Assembly (NCBI RefSeq): GCF_002094855.1
Contig: NZ_ARYN01000014.1
Span: 99,835-163,834 of the forward strand
DNA length: 64,000 bases
Reading direction: 5' to 3'
Source of the DNA: Zunongwangia atlantica 22II14-10F7
Lineage (GTDB): Bacteria > Bacteroidota > Bacteroidia > Flavobacteriales > Flavobacteriaceae
In this document: piece after piece, positions 45,411 through 55,589 of the stretch
Numbering within the stretch: position 1 is the first letter of the stretch
Layout: each line of letters opens with the position of its first letter
Program-made: the position numbers and the translations under genes
Notes under the pieces: model-generated
Databases searched by the model: none
Told to the model about the DNA's origin: nothing
What the model saw: only the letters and a program-made list of their open reading frames with translations

Positions 45411-45569
45411 ATGAGTATTTGGCGTGTTATTTTATCGATTATTTTTCCGCCTTTAGCAGTGTTTGATAAAGGTTGTGGTTCTATTTTGATTGTGCTTATT
45501 CTTACCTTACTTGGTTGGATTCCGGGTGTAATAGCAGCGCTTATAATTTTGAATAACCCTAATAGATGA
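45411..45569 (+). CDS. YqaE/Pmp3-family membrane peptide
   Basis: A 52-residue protein with two membrane helices: SIWRVILSIIFPPLAVFDKG and SILIVLILTLLGWIPGVIAA, the two-helix pattern with a Pro-Pro turn that defines the Pmp3/UPF0057 family. Members affect membrane potential and salt tolerance in yeast and plants. Starts further upstream are excluded because the -7 box ends at 45383; ATG at 45411 follows the predicted start point by about 20 bases. The stop overlaps the lipB start by 4 bases, so the two are coupled. Confidence 0.85.
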   Translation: MSIWRVILSIIFPPLAVFDKGCGSILIVLILTLLGWIPGVIAALIILNNPNR

Positions 45570-46276
45570 TGGAAGTGAAGCAAAACAAGAAAATAGAGAT
45601 TAAGGAATTAGGATTTAAAGATTATAAAGAGACTTGGGATTATCAAGAGCAGCTTTTTAAGGAGATACTTGATATAAAAGTAAAAAACAGGAGAGAAAAT
45701 ACACAAATAGAGACACCTAATTATTTACTCTCTGTAGAGCATCCCCATGTATATACTTTAGGTAAAAGTGGTGATGTTTCTAACCTTTTAATTAACGAAA
45801 ATCAGCTTGAAGAAAAAGGGGCTAAATTCTATAAAATTAATCGTGGGGGAGATATTACTTATCATGGCCCCGGCCAAATGGTGATTTACCCAATTTTAGA
45901 TCTGGATAATTTTTTTACAGATATACATAAATATCTTAGGCTTTTAGAAGAAACGGTGATTTTAGTTTTAAGGGATTACGGAGTTAAAGCTGAACGTAGC
46001 GAGGGTGAAACTGGAGTTTGGCTAGATGTAGGAACTCCTTTTGCTAGAAAGATTTGTGCGATGGGTGTGCGGGCAAGTAGATGGGTTACAATGCATGGTT
46101 TAGCTTTAAATGTAAATGCAGATCTAGGTTATTTTGATAATATTGTTCCCTGCGGAATTAAAGAAAAAGCCGTTACTTCTTTGAACGTTGAGTTAGGTGA
46201 AAATTACGTTGATATGGAAGAGGTGAAACAGAAGTTTCTGGATTATTTTAATGAGTTATTTGATGCAGAGTTTTAA
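45566..46276 (+). CDS. lipB: Lipoyl(octanoyl) transferase
   Basis: Moves octanoyl from acyl carrier protein to lipoate-dependent enzymes. Family blocks are present: RGGDITYHGPGQMVIYPILD, then the catalytic Lys in ARKICAMGVRASRW and the catalytic Cys in NIVPCGIKEKAVTSL. Length of 236 residues is normal. The start overlaps the YqaE stop by 4 bases, making a two-gene operon. A decayed SusD fragment follows within 30 bases and no terminator separates them. Confidence 0.95.
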   Translation: MMEVKQNKKIEIKELGFKDYKETWDYQEQLFKEILDIKVKNRRENTQIETPNYLLSVEHPHVYTLGKSGDVSNLLINENQLEEKGAKFYKINRGGDITYHGPGQMVIYPILDLDNFFTDIHKYLRLLEETVILVLRDYGVKAERSEGETGVWLDVGTPFARKICAMGVRASRWVTMHGLALNVNADLGYFDNIVPCGIKEKAVTSLNVELGENYVDMEEVKQKFLDYFNELFDAEF

Positions 46277-46300
46277 TGTTAATTTCAGATTTATTCAACT

Positions 46301-46849
46301 ATTTTTCCTTTTCAGGTGACAACTCAGGATGGTTCCAACAACTTAATTACTCATTACGCCGATCAGGATAATGGAGGGCGTGATAATGATATAAGTGTTA
46401 ATGATGAATATTTAGCAATGTTTGATTCTGAAGACGATGTACGTAGTGAGTTTTTCTATGCTAGTGCACAAAGTGAAGATCTATTAACAGCTAAATATAC
46501 CAACCAGTTTGGTAATGTTATGGTACTTAGGCTGGCAGAGATGTATTTGATTAGAGCTGAAGCAAATTTACGTCTGGGTAGTTCTGTTGTAGCAACGCCT
46601 GTAACAGATGTAAACGCAATTAGAGAACGATCTAATGCAAATGCGTTAAGTACAGTAAATTTAGACGGTATTATGTTAGAGAGAGAATTAGAGTTAGCTT
46701 TTGAAGGATTCTTAATTTACGATCTAAAGAGAACAATGCAGGATGTAGGAAATATTCCTTACAATGATAGTTCATTGTTATTTCCAATACCACAAAGAGA
46801 AATAGATGTTAACTCATTGTTAACTCAGAACCCTGGTTATGGTTCTTAA
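46301..46849 (+). pseudogene. SusD/RagB remnant (C-terminal third only)
   Basis: This reads as the last 180 or so residues of a SusD-type lipoprotein: VTTQDGSNNLITHYADQDNG, GKYTNQFGN-type block (AKYTNQFGNVMVLRLAEMYL), ELELAFEGFLIYDLKR and the closing LLFPIPQREIDVNS and NPGY. A complete SusD has about 450-500 residues. There is no signal peptide, no start with support, and no SusC partner. The open frame reaches back to 46283 but homology appears to start near 46307, 30 bases after lipB. It looks like a deletion footprint. Confidence 0.8.
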
Positions 46850-46873
46850 TTAACTTATAATTCGATTTTAGAT

Positions 46874-46907
46874 AAAAAGGAGGTGTATTTTACACCTCCT
46901 TTTTTTA
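46874..46907 (+). terminator. Terminator after the SusD remnant
   Basis: AAAAAGGAGGTGTA (46874-46887) pairs with TACACCTCCTTTTT (46891-46904) with a 3-base loop and T-tract. Confidence 0.88.
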
Positions 46908-46937
46908 TTGAAAAATCTTTGTTTTAAGATTTTGATT

Positions 46938-46946
46938 AAACGTTTT
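46938..46946. promoter_or_regulatory. AAACGTTTT site upstream of SusC 1
   Basis: Contains the palindrome AAACGTTT, also found upstream of the other two SusC genes. Central CG with AT flanks is typical of LacI-family operators. It lies 267 bases before the ATG. Confidence 0.4.
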
Positions 46947-47158
46947 AACATTAGTATTGATGGGAAGTTGTTAAATTCTTTATAATGCTGTTTTTTCTAA
47001 AATAACTCGTGTTTCAGTTAAAAAAATGATTTTTTGTTATTTGAATTTATTTTTTAGTGATTATTAACTCTTAAAAAGGTTAAAAAATATAAATAAAATC
47101 ATTGTATTTTTAAGTTTTACTAACATTTTTTCATGAAAATGAACTTTTCACTTTTGAT

Positions 47159-47205
47159 TATTAAGTTTTTATTATGATTTTTGGGCAGAGCTAATTCAAA
47201 TTAAC
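47159..47205 (+). repeat. Conserved leader block, copy 1
   Basis: 47 bases aligning without gaps to 57261-57307, differing only in five adjacent bases (GCAGA here, CTCAG there). It contains TTATGATTTTTGG, which may include the -7 region, and ends 8 bases before the SusC ATG. Confidence 0.75.
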
Positions 47206-47212
47206 ATTAATA

Positions 47213-50176
47213 ATGAAAAAAACTTTACATGGATTGCTAACACTATTTATGGTGTTAGTTGTGCAATTAGCTTTTGCACAGGAAAAATTAATTACTGGGA
47301 CAGTAATAGACGAAGAAGGTCTTCCGCTACCTGGGGTTAATGTAATTGAGAAAGGAACAAGCAACGGAGTTCAAACAGACTTTGATGGAAATTACAGCAT
47401 TAGAGTAGAAGAAGGATCTGTTATTGTTTTTAGTTATGTGGGCTTCACTAAGCAGGAAAAAACTGTAGGAAGTTCAAATACCATTAATGTCACTCTTGCT
47501 GTAGATGCTGCGGCTTTAGATGAAGTTGTGGTTGTTGGTTATGGTACTAGAGATAAAACCGATGTAGTGGGATCTGTTGCACAGGTTTCTGGAGAGGTTT
47601 TACAGGATAGGCCAGCGGCTAACATTATGGATGCTATGCAGGGACAGGTAGCAGGCTTGCAAATTTTCACTTCTTCGGGAGAGCCTAATGCAGTACCTTC
47701 TATTCGTCTTAGAGGTGTAGGATCTTTAGGGGCAGGATCAACTCCTTTGATCTTATTAGATGGATTTCAGGTTTCTGCTGAAATTTTCACTCGTTTAAAC
47801 CCTAACGATATTGAAGATATTACTGTTCTTAAAGATGCTTCTGAAACTGCTATTTATGGTTCTAGAGCGGCAAACGGAGTTGTGATTATTACTACTAAAG
47901 GAGGTCGTAAAGAACAAGAGCCTTCTATTAATGTTGGTGTTCAGCATGGATTTTCAGAAATAGCTAATAAAGATTATTTTGAGAGCTTAATGAATACTGA
48001 GCAGTTTAGCAATTTTAGAGTTGCAACTGGCCAGATCTCTCGTGAAAATATGGATGCTATTTTGGCTGAAAATAACGCAGATACTCAGTGGTATAAATAC
48101 TATTACAAAGATGATGCACCTACAACACAAATTAATGTTAGTGCATCAGGTGGTAGTGAAAAAACTCGTTATTTTATTTCGGGTGGTTATTTTGAGCAGG
48201 AAGGTCTTGCTTATAGATCAGATTTTAATAGATATAACTTAAGAAGTAACTTAACTACAGAAATTAACGACTGGTTAAGTGCAGGTTTAAATATTGGGTT
48301 CGCTTACAGTACAGATCAGGAAAACCCTTATGGGTCAAATAGTACAAACAGAGGTTTAGGATTATTAGCACAGCCATATTACTCTCCTATCAATCCTGAA
48401 ACAGGAAATAGATACGAAGGAGTTATTCCTGGTTGGAATAGATATGACCCGGTGTATTTAGCAGAAAAGAATCCTTTTGATAGAAATCGTTTCCAAATTA
48501 ACCCTTCAGGTTATATAGAATTAAATCCTATTAAAGGACTTACTCTAAGATCTGCTGTTGGTTTAAATGCTTTTGATGAAAGAACTACTTTAAGAAGATT
48601 GCCATCATATTTAGGTTCTTTAAATAACGGAAGTAGCGAAGAGAGATTTAGAAGAGATAAGCAAATTACTGTTTCTAATACTGCATCATATAGTTTTAGT
48701 GTTGCAGATGTTCATAATGTTACTGTATTTGCAGGTCATGAGTATCAGGATTATGATTTCGAAGACTTTAGAGGATTATCAACTGGGCAAACAGATGATC
48801 GTTTAATTATGCTTGGTCAGGGACCAAACAACAGAGATGTTGTTCAATCAATGTCAGAGTGGAGTTTAGAGTCTTATTTTGGACGTTTTGAGTATAATTT
48901 TGATAAAAAGTACTACGCAAACTTTACCTTAAGACAAGATGGTTCTTCTCGTTTTGGTAGAGATAATAGAGAGGCAACTTTCTGGGCTGTTGGAGCTAGA
49001 TGGACTGCTAAAAAAGAAGCTTTCCTTGCTGATGTAGAATGGTTAGATGATTTAGTGATTAGAGCTAACGTTGGTACTTCTGGGAACTCTGATATCGGAA
49101 ACTATAATAGTTATGCATTAGTTGGTACAAACCAATATCAAGGTCAAACTGGTTGGTATTTAGCTTCACCAGGAAACCCAGCTTTACAATGGGAAAGTCA
49201 GCGATCTGCTTCTGTAGGTGTTGAAGTTAGTTTAATAGATAGAGTTCGTTTAGGAGTAGAGTACTACGATAGATTAACTGAAGATATGTTAATTGATGTA
49301 CCTTATCCTTTTACAAGTGGTTTCTCTGAGGTAACTGAAAATACTGGTTCATTAAAAAATTATGGTTTTGATGTTAGTTTAGAAGTGGATGTGCTTAGAG
49401 GAAATGACTTTAAAGTAACTCCTTATGTTGCATTTAACTACAATCAAAATAAGGTTACTGAGTTATTCCAGGGTAGAGATTACTGGATTATTCCAAACAC
49501 TGGAGTATCTTGGGTAGTTGGAGAGCCTGTATCTTATTTTTATCCTGTTTTTGCAGGTGTGAATCCAGAAAATGGAGATGCACAATGGTACCTTCCTAAT
49601 GAAAATCCAGATGAGATTGTTTACAATAGAGAAGATCCTAATGCTGTAACTAATCAATTTAATACAGCTGCTTTACAACAAAATACAGGTATCGATAGAT
49701 ATCCACCACTAAATGGAGGTTTTGGTTTGAATGCAGATTATAAAGGTTTCTACTTCCAAACGCATTTTGCATTTAGTGTAGGTAAAAACTTAATTAATAA
49801 CGATAGATATTTCTTTGAGAACCCAAATCAGTTCCCAGGATTTAACCAAACAACAAGAGTATTAGATTACTGGCAAGAGCCTGGGGATCAAACTTTATTC
49901 CCAAGAGCAGATGTTCAGTTTACTCAATTTGATTCAAGGTTAATTGAAGATGCTTCATTTTTACGTATGAAGACATTAACTATCGGTTACAACTTACCTT
50001 CATCTCTTTTAGATAATACTGGGTTTATGAAAGGAGCTAAAGTTTACTTAACTGGAAGAAACTTGCTTACGTGGACAGATTATTTAGGTCCAGATCCAGA
50101 GGTAGATTCAAATATTGGTTTAGGAACTAACCCTAATACGAAGCAGTTTACATTCGGGATAGATCTTCAATTCTAA
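47213..50176 (+). CDS. SusC/RagA TonB-linked outer-membrane transporter (pair 1)
   Basis: A TonB-dependent outer-membrane channel that imports a substrate captured by its SusD partner. The signal peptide (about 1-22, LTLFMVLVVQLAFAQ) is nearly the same as in the other two SusC genes here. A carboxypeptidase-regulatory-like domain (about 25-105, TVIDEEGLPLPGVNVIEKGT) precedes the plug domain, with VVVGYGTRDK and LKDASETAIYGSRAANGVV. The barrel ends in IDLQF with a terminal Phe. Length is 987 residues. The SusD gene follows after 14 bases. Substrate cannot be read; no enzyme gene adjoins. Confidence 0.93.
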   Translation: MKKTLHGLLTLFMVLVVQLAFAQEKLITGTVIDEEGLPLPGVNVIEKGTSNGVQTDFDGNYSIRVEEGSVIVFSYVGFTKQEKTVGSSNTINVTLAVDAAALDEVVVVGYGTRDKTDVVGSVAQVSGEVLQDRPAANIMDAMQGQVAGLQIFTSSGEPNAVPSIRLRGVGSLGAGSTPLILLDGFQVSAEIFTRLNPNDIEDITVLKDASETAIYGSRAANGVVIITTKGGRKEQEPSINVGVQHGFSEIANKDYFESLMNTEQFSNFRVATGQISRENMDAILAENNADTQWYKYYYKDDAPTTQINVSASGGSEKTRYFISGGYFEQEGLAYRSDFNRYNLRSNLTTEINDWLSAGLNIGFAYSTDQENPYGSNSTNRGLGLLAQPYYSPINPETGNRYEGVIPGWNRYDPVYLAEKNPFDRNRFQINPSGYIELNPIKGLTLRSAVGLNAFDERTTLRRLPSYLGSLNNGSSEERFRRDKQITVSNTASYSFSVADVHNVTVFAGHEYQDYDFEDFRGLSTGQTDDRLIMLGQGPNNRDVVQSMSEWSLESYFGRFEYNFDKKYYANFTLRQDGSSRFGRDNREATFWAVGARWTAKKEAFLADVEWLDDLVIRANVGTSGNSDIGNYNSYALVGTNQYQGQTGWYLASPGNPALQWESQRSASVGVEVSLIDRVRLGVEYYDRLTEDMLIDVPYPFTSGFSEVTENTGSLKNYGFDVSLEVDVLRGNDFKVTPYVAFNYNQNKVTELFQGRDYWIIPNTGVSWVVGEPVSYFYPVFAGVNPENGDAQWYLPNENPDEIVYNREDPNAVTNQFNTAALQQNTGIDRYPPLNGGFGLNADYKGFYFQTHFAFSVGKNLINNDRYFFENPNQFPGFNQTTRVLDYWQEPGDQTLFPRADVQFTQFDSRLIEDASFLRMKTLTIGYNLPSSLLDNTGFMKGAKVYLTGRNLLTWTDYLGPDPEVDSNIGLGTNPNTKQFTFGIDLQF

Positions 50177-50190
50177 AAATTAATTAAAAG

Positions 50191-51678
50191 ATGAATACAT
50201 TGAATATAAAGAAAATATTTATAGGGTTGTTTCTGTCGATTATTTTTGTTGGCTGTGATGACCTGGAAAGATTTCCCTATGATGCTATAGAGCAGTCGCA
50301 ATCTTTTCAAACAATTAATGACGCTGCGACCTGGAATAATGGTTTATACGCTAACTTAAGAGGAGTTGTATACGGAGAATTTATGTTTCCTACAGATGTA
50401 CAGGCAGATCAATTGAATGCTACCTTAGATTACGGAAACAGAAATGGTAACCCACACAGATGGGAAGGTTTTCTTGCAGATGATTATACGTTAAGAAATT
50501 TATGGTCTGCATACTATAGTTTAATAAGTGATGTTAATGTTGCATTAGAAGGTTTACCTACAATTGCAACAAATTCTCCAGAGGAAGCTGCAGAACTAGA
50601 AAGATACATTGCAGAAGCACATTTAGCTAGAGCATTTTATTATCATAATTTAGTGGTGCGTTATGCTTCAGATTACGATGCTTCGTCTGCATCTTCAGAT
50701 TTAGGAGTTCCATTAATGTTAGAATTCAATATAGCTGAAAGACCGGCACGTAGTACTGTTGCTGAAGTTTATGCTCAGATTCTTTCTGATATTGAAGCTG
50801 CAAGACCAGCTTTGTCACAAGTTGATGGAGAGCAAGGAGCACAAAGATTTAATGCTGATGTTTTATTAGCACTTGAAGCTCGTGTAAGATTATATATGGA
50901 AGATTGGGCTGGAGCAAAAGCTGCTGCAGATCAATTAATCAACTCTGGTAACTATCCTCTAATCGATAATGAGGGAGATTTTAGTGACATGTGGGTTAAT
51001 GATTACGATCAAGAAGTAATTATGCAGTTATTTGTAGAAGCTCCAAATGAAATGGCTAATACAAACAGTATTTACCTTGGTTACAATGGAGCTACAGATC
51101 GTTTTACGCCAGATTTTTTACCATCTCAGTGGGTAATCGATATGTATGAAGATGATGATATTCGTAAGGATGTTTACTTTACCACAGATACAATTGTAAT
51201 TAGTGGTTTAGAATATACAGATCTTTATATGGTAAATAAGTATCCTGGTAATCCTGCTCTTTTCACAGGAGCTAATACTAATTACCAGCATGCACCAAAA
51301 GTATTTAGAGTGGCAGAGATGTATCTGATTTCAGCTGAAGCAGCTCTTAATACTTCAGCATCAGATGCTTTAGCTCCGTTAAATGCTTTACGTCAAGCAA
51401 GAGGTCTTGCAGCGGTTAATGTAGGTGGAGACGCCTTAGTTAATGCTGTTCGTGAAGAAAGAGCTAGAGAATTAGCTTTTGAAGGATTTAGACTTGATGA
51501 TTTAAGAAGATGGGATTTAGGTTTCACTCGAAGAGATCCTCAAGACGAAAGTGCTTTAGTGCCTGGAGATAATTATTATACAAAATCTGTAGAGGCTACT
51601 AATCCAAAGTTTATTTGGGGTATACCTACTAATGATGTTATTGTGAATTCTAACATGGTACAAAACCCAGGTTGGTAA
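50191..51678 (+). CDS. SusD/RagB substrate-binding lipoprotein (pair 1)
   Basis: A surface lipoprotein forming a lid on its SusC partner. Lipobox IFVGC (Cys22) follows a short signal. The TPR-like helical fold is marked by YIAEAHLARAFYYHNLVVRY, FRVAEMYLISAEAALN and RARELAFEGFRLDDLRRWD; the protein ends VIVNSNMVQNPGW. Length is 495 residues. It directly follows its SusC gene and is followed by a terminator shared with convergent rnhB. Confidence 0.92.
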   Translation: MNTLNIKKIFIGLFLSIIFVGCDDLERFPYDAIEQSQSFQTINDAATWNNGLYANLRGVVYGEFMFPTDVQADQLNATLDYGNRNGNPHRWEGFLADDYTLRNLWSAYYSLISDVNVALEGLPTIATNSPEEAAELERYIAEAHLARAFYYHNLVVRYASDYDASSASSDLGVPLMLEFNIAERPARSTVAEVYAQILSDIEAARPALSQVDGEQGAQRFNADVLLALEARVRLYMEDWAGAKAAADQLINSGNYPLIDNEGDFSDMWVNDYDQEVIMQLFVEAPNEMANTNSIYLGYNGATDRFTPDFLPSQWVIDMYEDDDIRKDVYFTTDTIVISGLEYTDLYMVNKYPGNPALFTGANTNYQHAPKVFRVAEMYLISAEAALNTSASDALAPLNALRQARGLAAVNVGGDALVNAVREERARELAFEGFRLDDLRRWDLGFTRRDPQDESALVPGDNYYTKSVEATNPKFIWGIPTNDVIVNSNMVQNPGW

Positions 51679-51699
51679 GAAGATAATTTCTTTACATAT

Positions 51700-51733
51700 A
51701 AAAAGCCACTCCATATTTTGAGTGGCTTTTTTA
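51700..51733. terminator. Terminator between SusD 1 and rnhB
   Basis: AAAAAGCCACTC (51700-51711) pairs with GAGTGGCTTTTTT (51720-51732). Both strands carry a T-tract. Confidence 0.85.
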
Positions 51734-51789
51734 TTGGAATAGTTTAAAACCTTTATGATGCTGATATTCGATAAAATCAGGGTCTTTTT

Positions 51790-52386
51790 TTAAAAATCTA
51801 TTTCAAGTTGTTCCGGTAGTAGTTTAAAGCTTTTACGGTGATATTTTGTGATTCCATACTTTCTTATAGCATCTCTATGCTCTTTTGTAGGGTATCCTTT
51901 GTTCTTTTTCCAGTTATACATAGGGAATTCTTCATGAATTTTGGCCATATATTCGTCTCTGTACGTTTTTGCGAGTATCGAAGCTGCTGCAATACTCAAA
52001 AATTTATCATCTCCTTTAATTATACATTCAAAAGGTATGTTTTTGAAAGGTTTAAACCTATTTCCATCAACAATTATATGTTCTGGAACTGGGTTTAGCT
52101 TTTCGATAGATTGATGCATAGCTAAAATTGATGAATTTAAGATATTAATTTCATCAATTGTTTCCATATATACATGCGTCACTCCGTATGAAGTGCATTC
52201 AGATTCTAAAATTTCTCTTAAAATATCTCGATTCTTAGCTGTGATTTTTTTGGAATCTCTTAAAGTTTTGTTTTTGAATGTTTTAGGTAGAATAACTGCA
52301 GCAGCGGTAACAGGCCCGGCTATACAACCCCTTCCTGCTTCATCTGTACCGCATTCTATGCAATCCTTTAGTTGATTTCTTAACAT
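51790..52386 (-). CDS. rnhB: Ribonuclease HII
   Basis: Removes RNA, including single ribonucleotides, from DNA hybrids. The active-site motif [20 protein letters not shown] holds the first Asp and Glu; a later acidic block [12 protein letters not shown] and [18 protein letters not shown] complete the family pattern. Length of 198 residues is standard. It lies between two SusC/SusD pairs on the opposite strand and is unrelated to them in function. The AAACGTTTT site at 52419 lies between its start and the next SusC gene. Confidence 0.95.
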   Translation of the reverse strand: MLRNQLKDCIECGTDEAGRGCIAGPVTAAAVILPKTFKNKTLRDSKKITAKNRDILREILESECTSYGVTHVYMETIDEINILNSSILAMHQSIEKLNPVPEHIIVDGNRFKPFKNIPFECIIKGDDKFLSIAAASILAKTYRDEYMAKIHEEFPMYNWKKNKGYPTKEHRDAIRKYGITKYHRKSFKLLPEQLEIDF

Positions 52387-52418
52387 AGTATTAAAGTTAA
52401 GTTAAAGTTAAAATATCA

Positions 52419-52427
52419 AACGTTTTC
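52419..52427. promoter_or_regulatory. AAACGTTTT site upstream of SusC 2
   Basis: AAACGTTTT lies 93 bases before the SusC ATG and 33 before the divergent rnhB ATG. It runs into an imperfect inverted repeat, GTTTTCC-TG-GGAAAC. Confidence 0.4.
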
Positions 52428-52519
52428 CTGGGAAACCTGTTAAGAACTATTCAACGATTTTCATTGCTTCATAGTGAATAATACAGAATTTTGGTGTTTG
52501 ATGTACAAATTAAATAATA

Positions 52520-55500
52520 ATGAAAACAAAATTAAATGGAATTCTAACACTTTTTATGGTGTTAGTTGTGCAATTATCCTTCGCACAAGAAAAAACTGTT
52601 ACGGGAACAGTGAAGGATGAAGATGGCATGCCTTTACCAGGTGTTAATGTTATCGAGCAAGGCACCAATAATGGTGTACAAACAGATTTTGACGGGATTT
52701 ATAAGATCGATGTTGAAGAAGGAGCTGTGTTAAGTTTTAGCTATGTTGGTTTTGGTACTAAAACTGCCCAAGTTGGTAGTACTTCTGAAATCAATATAAC
52801 TATGATTGTAGATGCTGCTGCTTTAGATGAAGTTGTGGTAACTGGTTACGGTTCTACCTCAAAAAGAAATGTAACTACTGCTATATCCCAAGTAGATGCA
52901 GATGATGCTCAAAAAATATCTGTAGCGAACATTTCTGCTGCTTTACAGGGGAATTCTACTGGGGTGCAGGTAACCCAATCTTCTGGAGCTCCAGGTGGTG
53001 AGGTTCGTTTAAGAGTTAGAGGAGCTACATCTGTTAATGGATCTAACAGTCCGCTTTACATTGTAGATGGTGTTCAAATCGAATCTGGTTCAACAATATC
53101 AGATTCTTATGGAGGTCAGCAAAATAGTGCGCTTTCAAGTATCAGTTCTTCAGATATTGAATCTATCGAAGTTTTAAAGGATGCCGCAGCTGCGGCAATT
53201 TATGGTTCTAGAGCTTCAAATGGTGTTGTAATTATTACCACTAAAAGAGGAAAATCAGGTAAGCCAAAAGTTTCTATTAATTCTTACGTAGGTATTCAAA
53301 ATCCTATCGAGAAATATGAAACAATGAACTATGGCCAGTGGTTAAACTTTAGTGACGATTATTACGAAGCTTCGCAAGGGTCTGGATATACTTCAGCAAG
53401 CCGTTCAGGAAATAGTGAGTTATTAGGAGCGAGTGATGCAGAGCTTCAACAATTTTATAACTCGGTTACTGGAGTTGGAGATAACTACATGGATGCTATT
53501 TATAGAGATGATGCTGTAGTTAGAAATATTACTGGAAGTATTTCAGGAGGAACAGATGGAACTCAATATTATTTATCTGGTTCATCTTACGATCAAGAAG
53601 GTGTAATTTTAGGTCAGGATTATCACCGTGATAATTTCACTATGAACCTTAATCAGGATATTACTGATAAATTTAGATTTACTGGAGGAGCAACTATTAG
53701 TAGTGAAGAGCAAATCGTTTCTAACGGGGATAATAATATCTACGGAGTTTTATCTACTGCTATTCTAGAATCTCCTGGTAATAATATTTATAATGAAGAC
53801 GGAACTTATAATAGTTCTACCTGGCAGTTCTCTAACCCGGTTCAAAATGCATTGTTAGATCAGGGGAATTTAGAGACATTTAGATTACTTGCCAATGCTG
53901 AATTTACATATGATTTTACAGATTGGTTAAGTTTTAGCTCTAAATACGGTCTTGATAATATGAATCTAGACGAAAAGCAATACAATCCTTCAACTTCTGC
54001 ACAGGGAGCTGGAACTAATGGTTATGCTTACGAGCGTATGGCTAGAATTAGAAGATTTACTACTACTCAGGCTTTAAATTTTGACGTTGATATTAACGAT
54101 GATATTTCTTTTACAGGTTTATTGGCGGGAGAATATAATGGTAGAAAATATAATTTTGTAAGTGCTGAAAGATCAAATTTTGCATCACCAGAATTACAAG
54201 AAGTATCTCAGGGAGCTACTGTTTTAGGAGCTGATGGAAGTTATAACGAATCAAAACTTTACTCTTTAATAAGTAGGGCTTCTTTCAATTTGTATGGTAA
54301 ATATATCATTACAGGTAGTTTAAGAGCAGATGGTTCTTCTAAATTTGGAGAGAATGAAAAATGGGGTTACTTCCCATCTATCTCTGGAGGATATATTTTA
54401 TCTGAAGAAGATTGGTTTGATAGCGAAGCTTTCAACTTTGTAAAGTTAAGAGCTTCTTACGGTGTTACCGGTAACGATACAGGTATTGGGGCTTATGATG
54501 CTCTTGCAGGAGTAAGTTCAACTCCATATGCTGGTTCTGCAGGAACAGCAATCACAGAAATTGGTAACCCAGATGTTAAGTGGGAGGTTACCAGTCAGTT
54601 TGATATAGGTTTCTCTTTAGGCTTATTTAATAATGTAATTTCTGTAGAATACGATTATTTCGATAAGAAAACAGATGACCTTCTTTTAAACATACCTTTG
54701 GCCTATTCTTCTGGGTTTAGTTCCTTCTATGGGAATGTAGGGGAAATGTCTAACCGTGGGCATGAAGTTTCTTTAGATGTTCAGGTTTTTGATCGTGAAG
54801 ATTTTAGCTGGAAATCTAGTTTAGGTTTTAGTACTCTAGATAACAAAGTTACTTCTCTTGATGGTAATTCTCCATTTACAAGAGGATTTGCAAGTAGAGT
54901 TCAGGAAGGTGAAGAATTAGGAGCTTTTTATGTTTTAGAATCTGATGGTTTATATCAAGAAGGAGACGAAATTCCAGCTGCACTTGCTGCTGATGGCGTA
55001 GGAGCAGGGGATGTAAAATACATCGATCAAAACGGCGATGGAATTATTAATGATTCAGATTATATTATAGGAGGATCACCTTGGGCAGATTTTACTGCTT
55101 CTTGGACAAACAATATTCAGTACAAAAATTTCGATCTTTATTTCTTATGGGCATGGTCTGAAGGTAATGATGTATTTAATTCTACGCTTCAGTATACAGG
55201 ATCTGCAGCAAACCCAGTTTATGGTAAGTTTACCAATCAATTAAATTACTGGACTCCAGAGAATACAAATACAAATACTCCTAGGCCAAATTACTCAACT
55301 TCAGCTTATAATAATTATGATTCCACTCGATTAGTAGAGGATGGCTCATTTATTAAGTTAAGAAACGTAACCTTAGGATATACACTTCCAAAGGATCTAT
55401 TAGGATTTGGTAGTATTAGATTCTATGCTTCTGCAGATAACTTATTAATGTTTACAGATTATTCTGGTATTGATCCAGAGGTTAACTATTCAGGAGACTC

Positions 55501-55579
55501 TGCAGTAACAAGTGGTACAGATTTCTTAACTCAGGGAGGAAATAAGGTTTATAAGTTTGGAGTTAACATCAACTTCTAA
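52520..55579 (+). CDS. SusC/RagA TonB-linked outer-membrane transporter (pair 2)
   Basis: A TonB-dependent transporter of 1019 residues. Signal peptide LTLFMVLVVQLSFAQ and regulatory-like domain TVKDEDGMPLPGVNVIEQGT match pair 1 closely. The plug has VVVTGYGSTSKR, GAPGGEVRLRVRGATSVNGS in part and LKDAAAAAIYGSRASNGVV. A DQNGDGIINDSDY stretch near 845 looks like the calcium-binding insert common in SusC proteins. The C-terminus ends in GVNINF. SusD 2 starts 10 bases after its stop. The barrel sequence is clearly different from pairs 1 and 3, so the substrate probably differs. Confidence 0.93.
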   Translation: MKTKLNGILTLFMVLVVQLSFAQEKTVTGTVKDEDGMPLPGVNVIEQGTNNGVQTDFDGIYKIDVEEGAVLSFSYVGFGTKTAQVGSTSEINITMIVDAAALDEVVVTGYGSTSKRNVTTAISQVDADDAQKISVANISAALQGNSTGVQVTQSSGAPGGEVRLRVRGATSVNGSNSPLYIVDGVQIESGSTISDSYGGQQNSALSSISSSDIESIEVLKDAAAAAIYGSRASNGVVIITTKRGKSGKPKVSINSYVGIQNPIEKYETMNYGQWLNFSDDYYEASQGSGYTSASRSGNSELLGASDAELQQFYNSVTGVGDNYMDAIYRDDAVVRNITGSISGGTDGTQYYLSGSSYDQEGVILGQDYHRDNFTMNLNQDITDKFRFTGGATISSEEQIVSNGDNNIYGVLSTAILESPGNNIYNEDGTYNSSTWQFSNPVQNALLDQGNLETFRLLANAEFTYDFTDWLSFSSKYGLDNMNLDEKQYNPSTSAQGAGTNGYAYERMARIRRFTTTQALNFDVDINDDISFTGLLAGEYNGRKYNFVSAERSNFASPELQEVSQGATVLGADGSYNESKLYSLISRASFNLYGKYIITGSLRADGSSKFGENEKWGYFPSISGGYILSEEDWFDSEAFNFVKLRASYGVTGNDTGIGAYDALAGVSSTPYAGSAGTAITEIGNPDVKWEVTSQFDIGFSLGLFNNVISVEYDYFDKKTDDLLLNIPLAYSSGFSSFYGNVGEMSNRGHEVSLDVQVFDREDFSWKSSLGFSTLDNKVTSLDGNSPFTRGFASRVQEGEELGAFYVLESDGLYQEGDEIPAALAADGVGAGDVKYIDQNGDGIINDSDYIIGGSPWADFTASWTNNIQYKNFDLYFLWAWSEGNDVFNSTLQYTGSAANPVYGKFTNQLNYWTPENTNTNTPRPNYSTSAYNNYDSTRLVEDGSFIKLRNVTLGYTLPKDLLGFGSIRFYASADNLLMFTDYSGIDPEVNYSGDSAVTSGTDFLTQGGNKVYKFGVNINF

Positions 55580-55589
55580 AAAAATAAGA

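Larger units (their letters stand above)
46850..47212 (+). promoter_or_regulatory. Long AT-rich leader upstream of SusC pair 1
   Basis: A 363-base gap without a gene. It holds a terminator (46874-46907), an AAACGTTTT site (46938-46946), a very AT-rich stretch, and at 47159-47205 a block 42/47 identical to 57261-57307 just before the third SusC gene. Confidence 0.7.

Noticed and set aside
46316..46849. An intact 177-residue protein
   Set aside because: It matches only the C-terminal third of SusD, has no export signal and begins at a probable deletion junction; treated as a remnant.
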